Translations under genes and position numbers: made by a program | Part shown: positions 21,120-32,300 of the stretch, piece by piece | Position numbering within the stretch: the first letter of the stretch is position 1 | Layout: each line of letters opens with the position of its first letter | Notes under the pieces: generated by a model | Told to the model about the DNA's origin: nothing | Database searches by the model: none | Seen by the model: the letters and a program-made list of their open reading frames with translations, nothing else | Assembly (NCBI GenBank): GCA_009733575.1 | Contig: ML769440.1 | Coordinates: forward strand, 62,001-126,000 | Direction of reading: 5' to 3' | Source of the DNA: Gymnopus androsaceus JB14 | Lineage: Eukaryota; Basidiomycota; Agaricomycetes; Agaricales; Omphalotaceae | DNA length: 64,000 bases

Positions 21120-22694
21120 GGTTCGTGCAGGTAGAGATTATGATGATATCAAATAAGTACTAAAGCCGCTACCTTCGTTAAATGTAAGAGAAATTAAATA
21201 ATTACATCGACAGTGCCAGTGATACTTAGAGACGATTGTATAATAAATTAAAGTCTGTTGTAGAAAGATACGATACGGCAAGCCAGTGCCGTTCTACCTT
21301 TCCCTTTTCATTTCGCAGCTTAATTGAAATGTGCTCTGCTCCTCCCCAGTCTTAGATCTAAGGCTTCATGCTCTCCGGCGGAATCATTCGTGATACCGCC
21401 AATTCAGTGACACGAAACGCGGCCCCCCTGAACTTTATGGTTTTTTGATTCGTGACGCATAACGAAGGGGTCCTGAACAGGGCACCGATCGAGCCGTAAC
21501 GCTACTAAAAAGGCACTCAAATATCATTTTTCCTCGTACATACAATCAAGGTCAATCAACAATTGACAGCGTCGACAGTCCTCAACAAGCTTCGGTTCGT
21601 TTACCTTTATTCCCGCTATCATGTCCCTTCGTCTTTGTATCTTTTATATCGCTGTACTTCGTGGATTGTGAACTCCCAGTCCTTTGGGAGGGCGTCTTTT
21701 TCTCTCGCTTACCTCTTCCCACTGCCTGGAGCGCGCCTGCGGCTTGCTGAACTGAACGTTGATGGGCGTAACGCATAACGCCACATGGCTGAACCGATGA
21801 CCGACTGTATTTGGACCGTAACGCTCAATATGGCTGAACTAACGGTCGAAATGGTACAGTATGTGCTTGCACTTGAAATAGACAACTTATTTTCCCATCA
21901 CGAAATCCCCCGCTTTGACTCTCGCCAATCAATTTCATCAGCAAAACCTGCATCTTCAAGTTGCATATTATTTCCCACAGCAACGCCGAAACCTCCCTGC
22001 TGGGAGCTCTGTGCGGCGCTGCCCTTACCATCTAGTAGGTTCTGGGGCGCTGGAAGTTCTGGAAGCGCTGTCTGGCACCTTCAGGCACTATCCACACGAC
22101 ACATGTTTTGCTGATGCTGATCTTACCTTTTGCCTCGACTGTACGAACAACAGTGCGGACGAATCTATTGCTTCATATATTTTCTCAGCGCTGGAGCCAC
22201 TTTGACATTGGTCTCTTGTTAATGGACTCGGAAGGCTGTAAGAAGGATATTATTTCGGATATGTAAAGATGAATAATGCTTTGACTGACTTATTTTGGAC
22301 TTAGGAGCAAGGAAGCTATAACTTTTGACAGGTCTTTTCAAGAATCAAGCCTATCCATAGGCTAGCTCTGATCAATGGGTATCGTTTCAGTAATTCAGGA
22401 GTCGGTAAGCAAGGATCAAAGATCGGGAGGTCTTTTTTGTTCCAAGAACAATTCTATTGAAATGTGGAGCTTATGGTAACCTAGCCACAAGGGCAGCTGA
22501 CAGAAAGCTATGCCGCCCCACTGGTATATAAGGCTGGTCCTTTGATGTAACCCCATCGCTACGCGGAAACCACCCACTCCTCCAATTTTATTTTCAGGTA
22601 AGAAGTTCATTAATTTCATGCATCTTCAACTAAAAAGTTGTACTTTCTTTTCCCACACTAGCCATTAATTTCCAATCCGAATTCTTTGCCAAGA
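21120..22694. other. Intergenic region with unclear open frames
   Basis: Holds two overlapping open frames at 21785-22205 (plus) without recognisable motifs or convincing introns. Repeated GTAACGC and GGCTGAAC words occur near 21495-21845. The last 280 bp act as upstream region of the ankyrin gene. No gene is called. Confidence 0.35.
22525..22532 (+). promoter_or_regulatory. Putative TATA box of NACHT-ankyrin gene
   Basis: TATATAAG lies 170 bp upstream of the ATG at 22695. Placement is plausible for the gene core promoter but rests on sequence only. Confidence 0.45.
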
Positions 22695-25600
22695 ATGTTT
22701 GCAAATTGCTCTAATTTCCTGATTGGTGGTGGTCAGTTTATCTCCCAAGCCATCACTTGTGAGAAAATTCCACAGGATAATAGTCCTTAGATCCTTCATT
22801 GATCTTGTTTCAATATGGTTTAGTAGCCACTGATGAAGAGCAGAAGATACGCACTTGGTTAAATGCTCCTGACTGCCACACCAATTTTACCACTGCTGTT
22901 AACAAGAGAGCAGTTGGTACTGGAACTTGGATTATTGAACATTCGGAATACATCAAGTGGAAAGAAAATTCAAGTATGCTATGGATCCAAGGTAAAGGTA
23001 GGTGTCGCTGAATTTCCTAGTATTTATGTTGATTGTTAATGGATGTATAGCTGGATCTGGAAAAACTATGTTGTCGTAAGCACCATGTTCCTGTTCATGG
23101 ATTAAGGATATTCTTTGACAAATTTATCTTCAAGAACCATGATTGTTGAAGACTTGTCTAATACAGCTCCAGATTCTGTATGGTATCACTACTTTGATTC
23201 TCGTGATAATTCCGGCATCAAAACCACATTTCGGGGATTCCTGCTTTCTCTTGTGCAACAGATGGGCTGCTATGATCAGTGTATTCCATCCCTCTTTGCA
23301 GAAGTTGTATGGGTCTTGCAAGAAGGGGTTATCATTTGCACCACCCACTGATATGGAACTGAAGATGACTTTGAGACAGATCATGGAGGGTTTTCCCATG
23401 TGGATATATCATGGTGGATGCCATGGATGAGTGCCTTGAAACTGCTGAAGTGATTGAATGGCTTGCAGATATTAACCAAAAGTATGGAGTTGCATTGACA
23501 AGCCGCATCTTCCCAGAAGGCAGAGCAAAAGAAATTGCACTTCAGATTACCATGGATAGTGCCTGCTCTGAAGTTGATGAAGACATTGCAACCTATTTGA
23601 AACTACAGCTGGAGCAGTGCAGTTTCAGAGGGGATTTATATAATCAGATTCTTGATACATTGCTTGGAAAATCCCATGGACAGTAAGTGCCATCTGAATA
23701 TTACTCAGGAGCTGTTATATTCATCAATAAAATTTCTAGATTTCGATGGGTTGATTGTCAATTTCGAGCTCTGAAAAGATGTGCCACGCCTAAAGCAGTG
23801 TACAATGCATTGCAAAAACTTCCAAGTGACTTGGAGGAAACCTATGCATTTGCCATACAACAAGCAAAAGAGAGTGATCACAGTGATGATGTACATCACC
23901 TTCTTCTGTGGCTTCTCTATGCTTTTGAGCCCTTGCACATTGACCAAATTGAGGATATCCTGGCCATTGATTTAAAGCAACAACATGTTAACCAAAGACA
24001 TCAAATGAAATTGAAGTTGCATGTCCTAATTGACTCAACCCTGGTCATGGTGGACACAAATAATATTGTACAGCTGGCGCACAGTTCAGTGCGGGAATTC
24101 CTGATTGGGAGCCCAACTGAAATCCAGACAAAGAACTTATTTGAGATTAATCATAAGCTAGCTCATGAAACACTGGGTCAGGCATGTATCATCTATGTCA
24201 TCAGTCTGAGCAATGAGGAAACATATGCTGTGGATGTGCCTAGTAATTTACCGCTGGAGAAATATGCAGCACTCTATTGGCCATACCACATAAAAGAAGT
24301 AGAAGATCCTGAAAGTGCAGTGTGCAATCTAATGAGACATCTTTTGAAAGATGGGAGTCCCCAGTTCAAGAAATGGGTTTCCATGTCCAAGTACTATAGG
24401 AGGCCCTGGACTAGTTGGAGTCTGGAAAGCAAATCATATCCAGGATCAAGGCCAATCTACTATGCCTCAAAGTTTGGTCTTTTAAGAAGTGTACAAGAAC
24501 TGATAGAGAGTGGCACCAATATAGATACTGCAGGGGGAAAATATGGAAACAGCCTGCAGGTATCAGCGTATCAAGGCCATAAACCAGTTGTTGAATTGCT
24601 CTTGAAAAGTGGAGTAGATGTCAATGCATTGGGTGGAGTGTATGGCCACTCTCTTCAGGCAGCAGCATGTTCATTGAAGGAGACTACAGCAGTGGTCAAT
24701 ATCCTTCTTGCACATGGTGCAGATGTCAATGCACAGGGTGGAGTGTATGGAAGTGCACTGCAAGCAGCAGCATATCATGGTAATGAATCTGTTGTGGAAT
24801 TACTTTTAAACCATGGCGCAGACGTCAATGCCCAGGGCGGGGAGTATGGAAATGCACTTCAGGCAGCAGCATATCATGAATCAGTTATTGCATTACTTTT
24901 GAAAAGTGGTGCAGATGTCAATGCCCAGGGTGGGAAGTATGGAAATGCACTTCAGGCAGTTGCATATCATGGCAATGAATCAGTCGTTGAATTACTTTTG
25001 AACCATGGTGCAAATGTCAATGCCAAAGGTGGAGAGTTTGGCAATGCTCTTCAAGCAGCAGCATGTTCTTTGAAGGAAAATACTGCAGTTGTTAAGATCC
25101 TCCTTAAGCATGGTGCAGATGTCAATGCACAGGGTGGTGTGTATGGATATGCTCTTCAGGCAGCAGCATGTTCTTTGAAAGAAACTACTGCAGTTGTGGA
25201 GATCCTCCTTGAACATGGTGCAGATGTCAATGCTCAGGGTGGAGAATATGGAAATGCACTTCAGGCAGCAGCTTATGATGGCAATGAATCAGTTATTGAA
25301 TTACTTTTGAGCAGTGGTGCAAATGTCAATGCTCAGGGTAGAGAATATGGAAGTGCACTTCAGGCAGCTGCATATGATGGTTATGAATCAGTTATTAAAT
25401 TACTTTTAAACAATGCTGCAGATGTCAATGCTCAGGGTGGAGAATATGGAAATGCACTTCAAGCAGCAGCATATCATGGTCATGAATCAGTTGTTCAATT
25501 GCTTTTGAACAGTGGAGCAGATGTCAATGCCCAGGGTGGGAAATATGGAAACGCTCTACAGGCAGCTGCATATGAGGGCAATCAATCAATTGTTGAATTA

Positions 25601-25894
25601 CTTTTGAACCGTGGCGCAGATGTCAGTGCCCAGGGTGGGAAGTATGGAAATGCTCTGCATGCAGCAGCATGTTCCTTGAAGGAAAATACAACAGTGGAGA
25701 AGATTCTTCTTGAACACGGCGCCAATATTAATCACAAGGGTGGAGAGTATGGAAATCATCATACAAATGTGTGTAAAATATGTCAGGCATCAGCACATTA
25801 TGGTGAAGAATTCAAATTATTTCTAAGGAATGGGGCAGAGGTGGTGGAATCTAGGGTTTCAAGCTATGCCCATACCTTGATGGAACAACTGTAA
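22695..25894 (+). pseudogene. NACHT-ankyrin STAND protein, frame disrupted
   Basis: Fungal NLR-like architecture. The short N-terminal exon begins M-F-A-N-C-S-N-F and is followed by a stop-containing stretch (22785-22815) that I cannot resolve. A NACHT ATPase follows: Walker A G-K-A-G-S-G-K-T is split by an intron (22998-23050), with another intron at 23076-23134, and Walker B reads M-V-D-A-M-D-E-C at about 23411. The conserved order needs frame changes near 23290 and just before 23411, with no room for introns. An intron 23683-23739 restores F-R-W-V-D-C-Q. The winged-helix-like part leads to about 13-14 ankyrin repeats (24460-25800) of 33 or 35 residues with the core G-N-A-L-Q-A-A-A-Y and G-A-D-V-N-A-Q. 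The family acts in cytosolic nonself recognition. If the frameshifts are real this copy cannot make a working NACHT domain. A separate C-terminal ankyrin product from the 23740-25894 frame is possible. Confidence 0.8.
24520..25760 (+). repeat. Homogenised ankyrin-repeat coding array
   Basis: About 12 in-frame units of 99 or 105 bp with high nucleotide similarity. Units alternate between a 33-residue type (A-Y-H-G-N-E-S-V-V-E-L-L-L) and a 35-residue type (A-C-S-L-K-E-T-T-A-V-V). One unit (near 24870) lacks two residues. This pattern fits unequal exchange within the array. Confidence 0.85.
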
Positions 25895-28030
25895 TCATAC
25901 CCCCCTCCTCCTCCTCATCACCCACAAAGATGGTCAGTAGTGTAAGTATATGGCTATAATGGTCATAAGTATGGTATAAAATTATTTATTCGCTCTTTGA
26001 AACACGTACTTATTAAAAAACCTTCTTCATTTAAAGAACACTGATGGTTTGGAGTTTGCATTTTTTTTACACTGAGCCTAAACACGAGGAATTAAATAAT
26101 ACATATAATGATAATATACTTTCATACTTCTTTTGGCAGCCCAACCATGCAATGTTCCACAAATCATGCTTCAAATTTCTGTAGCTCACTTGCTGGTAGT
26201 AAATCTCTTTGATATTGATGAATAAGAAGAGGCATGCCGCATAATTGTCATAGATGTCTATACAGTATCAAGTTATAGATAGCTACATGCATACAACCTT
26301 CAAGCGAGCTCAAATTATCATAAACTTGAGCTCATAAGTTGATCATGATTCATTAGTGAGTAATAACATCGAGAACAAATTCTAAGTAACTGAAAAGAGG
26401 TAACTGTCAGTAGTAGTACTGTAAGTAGGATTGAATCAATCTTAAGCAAGAAAACAGGAGGTAGATGTAAAGTACTTAATATTAATAATGATAGTAAGTA
26501 AGGACAAAAGACGAATGACTTGCGAAAGACAGAGATTTGAGAATGAACAAAATCCTGCCTCCTGATCATTCAAAGGTATTCAAAGTTCGGACATCAGGGG
26601 AATCAAAAGTAGAACAATGAGACAGACTCGTTTTCAAGAAAACAGCTCATTCCCAGAGTGTAGCCAAACGGGTTTCATTCTCCTAAGGCTGAGGAAATGA
26701 GTGGACGGATGGACGAGGATAATTTGAAGAGAGGAAAGGCAAGGATAATGCATGGAGTCGAAGAGGGATGAAGGCCGGCGTGGCCAGTAGCAATATACCA
26801 GCCACTACCGCAGTCAAAGAAGGGGGGACATATTAGATAAAACGACAATGCGCAGGCGTGCGGGTAGCCTGACGCTGCCATACGGACTGGTAGTGGAAGA
26901 GTCCAGCTCACGCTTGTGTGAACTTGAAGCATTCACAAGTACACCATTCTGGAATTGCGAAAGAAAAGAAGTCGGTCGCATATACCACCCCATTAACAGC
27001 ACCCTCATCTGTAGATTAGACCATTATTTGAAGCTCATCGAGCCCGAGACAGCGACAATTCAGTCGTTGTAAACGACTCACCAATCGTTAGTTATAGTCA
27101 CAGTCATAGGAAAAATCACCGTAATGGATAAGTGCGAGGGATGAGGAAATGGAAATAAAGAGGTATCGGAGAATCAAAGGAATCGAAACTTGACATCGAG
27201 AATTGTAGGAGAGCTTGCTCGCGAAACAAAGCTCAGCGGAGAACGGAACCATATAAAGTGAAGCACAGCAAGACAGATGATCTTTGTTTTCGAAGCGAGG
27301 TGATAAGAGGGATAACTGAAGAGGTCGAGTAGGGAGGAGGTATAAGCCGGACGCCTTCCCCTGTTCGTCTCCGTCTGCTTGTTATGCCGACACCTCGGAT
27401 GTTACCCCGTCCATCCACACCATCCAAACGTACAGCTTATCTCCCCATGTCCGATGCCATTCTCCCCTTCTCCTCCTTATCCAATACGTGTAGGATTAAA
27501 GAAGGAGTTTGCTGGGACTGATAAGAGTGGGAAGTGGGATATGAGTTAGTGGTGATGGGAAGGTGAGGTGTCGATGGAAAAGCAGGAGTGAGATGTTGTT
27601 GAAGGCAAGTTGAAGGAGCTCTGATGCCCGCCGCTCCTTATCTACTGCTTGAGTTGATGTTGAAACGATAGCCCGTCCTCCTCCATACTCAGGGCACCGC
27701 TTCTTCGAAGTTAAGTAGTCAGTGTTGATGTTGGTCTTTGGTAGCCTCAGTCCGCCCAGAGATGTATACCGGTATAATCGTTATCCAGCTCGTCCAAGCC
27801 TTTGGAGGTGGGTGATGTCTTGGGTTGTAATGTCCGAGTGGTATCAGTCCAGATGAGGTCTCTAAGCATAAGTAGACACTGATTTTTCAACTTCAAGAGA
27901 ACGTGGTGAAAAGAGTTTCAACTCAGTCCGAACGGATCAATTTTGCCGCGCTTCTTTGCTCTTCACGAGTGTCCTCGACCTTCTGTGGTCCGAATCCATT
28001 GGCATTAGTGCTGTAAACACGGATTTTCAC
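25895..28030. other. Intergenic region
   Basis: AT-rich at first (25900-26300), then mixed. Open frames on both strands at 26675-27072 overlap each other, lack motifs and are not called. A 5S-like fragment lies at 27671-27760. Confidence 0.4.
27671..27760 (+). pseudogene. 5S rRNA-like fragment
   Basis: The string CATACTCAGGGCACCGC ... GAAGTTAAG(T)AGTCAG.GTTG resembles the middle of fungal 5S rRNA (the CACCGC and GAAGTTAA blocks with similar spacing). The 5' and 3' stems are not complete. Dispersed 5S copies and decayed fragments are common in fungi. Covariance-model scoring would settle it. Confidence 0.35.
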
Positions 28031-28034
28031 TCCA

Positions 28035-28752
28035 ACAATGCCACCTGCACGAGCTACCATTCCACTCGCAGTCCCTGCTCCAGCTTTACCGGCTCGACCT
28101 CACACACTGTCGGCAGTGAATTCAAGCTCAAGCCGAGTCTAGCTTCGGGGCTGAGACCGCTGACGCCTATACCTCAAACACGATTTACGAGCTCCAATTC
28201 CATTTATATGCTTCTACATGCGCTTCAGCCTTCCGATGCCTTCAATTTTTTCGTCGGAAGTACTGTCAATGCGTTGATTCCACCTCATCTCTACGGCACT
28301 ATACACGCTTCTAAATCGACCAAAAAATCTCATTCCGGTACAGTATACTCAGTTGAGGTCTCTGCTAAATGAGGATTATGACGATAAGACGCAAGGTCCA
28401 ACACGAGTCAAGTTCAGAGTGGAGAAGGACAGGGAGTCGCGTTTAAATGCTTTAGACAAATACAGCTTTGGTACGTTCGTTTTCCTTTGCAAATAGCCTG
28501 GTCAATAATCTGTGTTTAGAATTCACATGTACCGTTCCACATCCATCACGTCTCATTCGACTACTGTGAATCGCATGTTCGCTTCCTTTCCGCGTCTCAA
28601 GGTTCCTTTCTTTCGTTTCCTTTCACCAACTGTCCCCGTGTGCCAATGTTGAGAGATATGATATCCAGCAGGAATGCAATAAGGATTTGACGCTCTCTGT
28701 AGAGCAAGCAGAGGCATTGGTTGTTGCTTTAATCGAGGAACTAGTGGATTGA
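28035..28752 (+). pseudogene. Unrecognised gene or remnant with UBP2-like start
   Basis: The first 110 bp read M-P-P-A-R-A-T-I-P-L and L-P-A-R-P-H-T-L-S-A-V-N-S-S-S-S, closely matching P-P-A-R-P-N-T-P and L-P-A-R-P-H-T-P-L-A-V-N-P-S-S-S of the downstream UBP2-type gene, and then hit a TAG. A later frame (about 28280-28752) can be spliced by two short GT-AG introns (donors near 28473 and 28565) into a continuous hydrophilic sequence with K-F-R-V-E-K-D-R-E-S-R-L-N-A and S-V-E-Q-A-E-A-L-V-V-A-L-I-E-E-L, ending TGA 28750-28752. I do not recognise that part. It may be a small gene fused with or next to a decayed duplicate of the UBP2 5' end. Confidence 0.35.
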
Positions 28753-28999
28753 GGACCAAGCTGTCCATCATGCATCCAGATCTTCAACTGTGTCCTTGGC
28801 TTTCGTCCCCAAATCCAGTTGATCATCTGGAACGATCTCCAAAGATCCTATTTCTTCTTCCTTTCTGTCTACCAGATCTACGAGTCACTCGATATGACCT
28901 CGATACCTGCGCAGGTATATCGCGGATCTGGATTTGGTCTTTGTTATCGGTCTTCCATCCTGAGCTCGCCTAGTCTTGACTCAAGACTAGACTCTTGAG

Positions 29000-29105
29000 A
29001 ACCATTAATGAAGGTACATTAGATTGTATTCATCATGCTTGCTTACCATATTGCAATTGAGTATTCCCTAAGCAAGCGACTTGGGTTTGATTCCCGAATG
29101 GTGTA
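29000..29105 (+). pseudogene. Decayed tRNA-like sequence
   Basis: Contains GGGTTTGATTCCC, a B-box-like T arm with one C-to-T change, then AATGGTGT. A 9-bp stem GCTTGCTTA/TAAGCAAGC brackets what would be an intron-containing anticodon arm. It resembles the tRNA-Gly-like gene at 39371-39463 in the T arm and the stretch after it. The A box is poor, so it is probably a tRNA pseudogene or tRNA-derived repeat. Confidence 0.35.
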
Positions 29106-29360
29106 TACATACCAGTTAGTTGATGAGATTTGCTTTTTGTAACTAATTAACAACATTCTGTAGTATGTATATGATTTTTGAGAGAAATGTAGTTCAACCG
29201 GCAGGCATTTGCACTGGCGCGTGCCACTGCCTACGTAAGCGCGCCCTGGCTTCGTCTCTTTCATTGTCAATTGTCAATTTTTGGAGCCTCTCATCTGCCT
29301 ACTCTTATTCCTCGGCTCGTCTTCCGCGAATACGAACACGAATGCTCTACATGAACATCT

Positions 29361-32300
29361 ATGGACCAACAAAATCCCACTCAAAACGCAGCGGCAGCGA
29401 CACCGAAACCGCGTCGACCATTGCCTCATACGCCTGCAGCTTCACCAATGCCACCTGCGCGACCTAATACTCCAATCTCAATCACTCCACCGTTACCTGC
29501 TCGACCGCATACACCGTTGGCTGTCAATCCGAGTTCGAGTCCAAATTTGGGTTCGAGGCCTGCGACGCCTACGCCGACGGCTAATAATCCAATCTCTCAA
29601 ATGCAGCCTTCTACGATGTCCAATCCAGTTTCATACGCTTCAGCAGCTTCTGGCTCTTCTTCCTCACATACGCCAATCCCGCCTTCATCTTTCTACGGTT
29701 CCAAGTCAACTAAAACGGCCTACAATCCAGTACCAGTACGTATACCTGGTAGTGATGCGTGGGGGATACCAGTGGACAACGACGGATCCTCAGACTCGCA
29801 TACGCCAATCCCGCCTTCATCTTTCTACGGCTCCAAGTCAACTAAAACGGCCTACATGCCAGTACCAGTACGTATACCTGGTAGTGATGCGTGGGGGATA
29901 CCAGTGAACAACGACGGATCCTCAGACGACGATGACGATGAAGTTCCACCGATGACTGACGCCGACGCTATAGAGGATACCGACTATCTGACTGTTGGAC
30001 CGCCGATCGGTACGAATACATGGTGGGGAAATCAGAGTGGGTCGACGGACTATGGCGGAGGAGTCTGGGATAACAATGCGAATGCGAATATCGGAAATGG
30101 GAATTGGGACACGGATACTGGCCAATGGGAAGATCATACTATGTTCGCTGATTTTGGCAAGGTGGATGAGAATGATACGATGAATTTGGTTCCTATCGAT
30201 GGGAGGAAGGAGGAGGAGGAGGAATCTTGGTGGGAGAAGGACAAGTTTGTCACATTAGGCCCAGGACTCCTGCCTCCAGTCCTTGCAAACCAGATCCACG
30301 ATCCAGAACATACTTTGTTCGAGGTAATCGTTAGGATTCCGGATATTAAACCTTCCAGTCAGGGCTCAACTAAATCCACTCGCGACCCACCTCCAGCGCC
30401 GACGTCTGAAAAACCGCCTCATGGGTCGAGGTTGCCTAGTTCTACTTCTACTTTGGAAGCCACCGGTAAAGGTGAACTTGGCACGCACATCCCTCCAACT
30501 CCATCCCAAATTCTCGGAGCTGTCCCGCACCCAAAAGCGTATTATTGTCCAAAGGATGATTGTTGGGTTATTTTCGAGGCTTCTGTGGGTGTTCCGCCGT
30601 TGAGGAAAGACTTTGATTCGAGAGGAGAAGTGTTGCCGGATATTGAGAGGAGGTTAAAAACGGAGAGTTGTGTTCCGAATCCTGGTACGACTTGCTTTCT
30701 TATATCGCTTTATTTTGCATTACTAACCAATCCTAGGTTCGACAGGAGCAGAAACAAAACCCAAAAACAAAACCCACCACTTCCACTACTACCCTCGTGC
30801 TGTACCTGCCAGCAAGGCGCTGGATCCGCCGTTTAGGAGAGGCGTATGGGAGAATGCGAGTCCGAGTCAGGGCACGACTGCGTCTACGAATCCTTTGATC
30901 TCGATTTCACGTTCCACTTCCACTTCGTCAACAGCCGCAGGAGAAACGGAAGCGGAGGCGGAAGCTATGGAAGTCGTTACCGAGGACCAAGCCGAGGCTT
31001 CTGGAGGAACTGCTGAGGATGTCCAAGACGAAAACGAAAACGACCTCCTCCTCGATCTATATATCTGCTGTCAATGTTCCGTCTATTGTGTTGTTTCTCC
31101 GAGCCCGAGTTCTTCTACCTCTCCGCCCGTTGCCTCCTCAGATTTAGGCTCCACGATTCTCCCTCCTTCCGCACCCTTATCTGACTCCTCCTCAGAACCC
31201 ACCTCCGTCAGCAAAAGCAAAGGAAGCGCGCGCGGCATCCCCCCCGTAATCCCTCCCCCAATCTGGTTCGCATTCATCAAAGATAGGCTTACCAACCCCA
31301 ATCCGGCGTTGATTAACCCACCCGGTAAAGACGGTGGAAGAAAGACTAGCAAGGAGTTGGGACTGGGAGGAGAGCATACATTGGTGGTTAGTTTGGAGAC
31401 GTTGTTGATGTGAGCAGCCGTGCATTCGTGCAACCCCTCCTGCGTTTATTAGTATCTTATTGAGGCAAATTCCTACAGTGTAATCCAAAACCACCTCTGG
31501 AAAGGTGAAGGTCGCAAGATCAAAGTCAACGGTCCCGGGTTCTCGAAGAGGTTGGGGTGGAATTTGGCTGCGTGAGTGTCTACTCCCCCACCTTGCTTTT
31601 TGCTTCAGTTTCTGGCTTCTTTGCGGGAGGCGACCCGCGTTGGTTTCGCTTGCATGGAGAGGTTCCTTTCTTTCATATGGTTTCGCGTTTCCTTTTCTTC
31701 ATTTGTTTGTATTATGGCGCTTCCACTTCACATTTTACTTTACGCAAAGGTCGTTTGTTTGTTCGTCAGAGTACTGACTTCCTTCCTTACCTTTCTTGTC
31801 TTGCACAGCCAACAAGTCCTCTACGCTCTCGGGTTCACATCCGAACAGCAGCATAATGAGGATATCATACTCAGGCCCCCTCTTATCGATGTTGATTTGG
31901 GCTCATCCGGGTCCGGTGCTCCTTCTCAGTCTGGGAGCCCTAATTCGTCTGATAGGGAGCGGGAAAGAACGCCTTCGAAAGCCTCGACACCGATCCCAGG
32001 GTTAGGATCAACTCCATCGACCTCGAGCTTAACAAAATCCCGCCGGAAGGGTGCCAAATCATCCTCCGAAGAGGTCGAACAGGCTCAACGTATCGGACGC
32101 GCTAACCGCGCCAAGCTGCTGCGCGCGTGGGTGGAGATTGGTGCGTGGCTGGTTGATTGGAAAAGGAGGAATGGTGAGTTGCGTTACTTGTGTGTATTGT
32201 TGTGCATTTCTTTGTGAGTGGCGAGTGGGGAGCTTTCTTCCTGTTGTTCACGTTTCGTTCGTTTGCTTTTGAACCTCCCGACTCCAACACCGACCGCCAA

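Noticed and set aside
26675..27072. Overlapping 64-85-codon frames on both strands
   Set aside because: They contradict each other, lack motifs, and sit in intergenic DNA.
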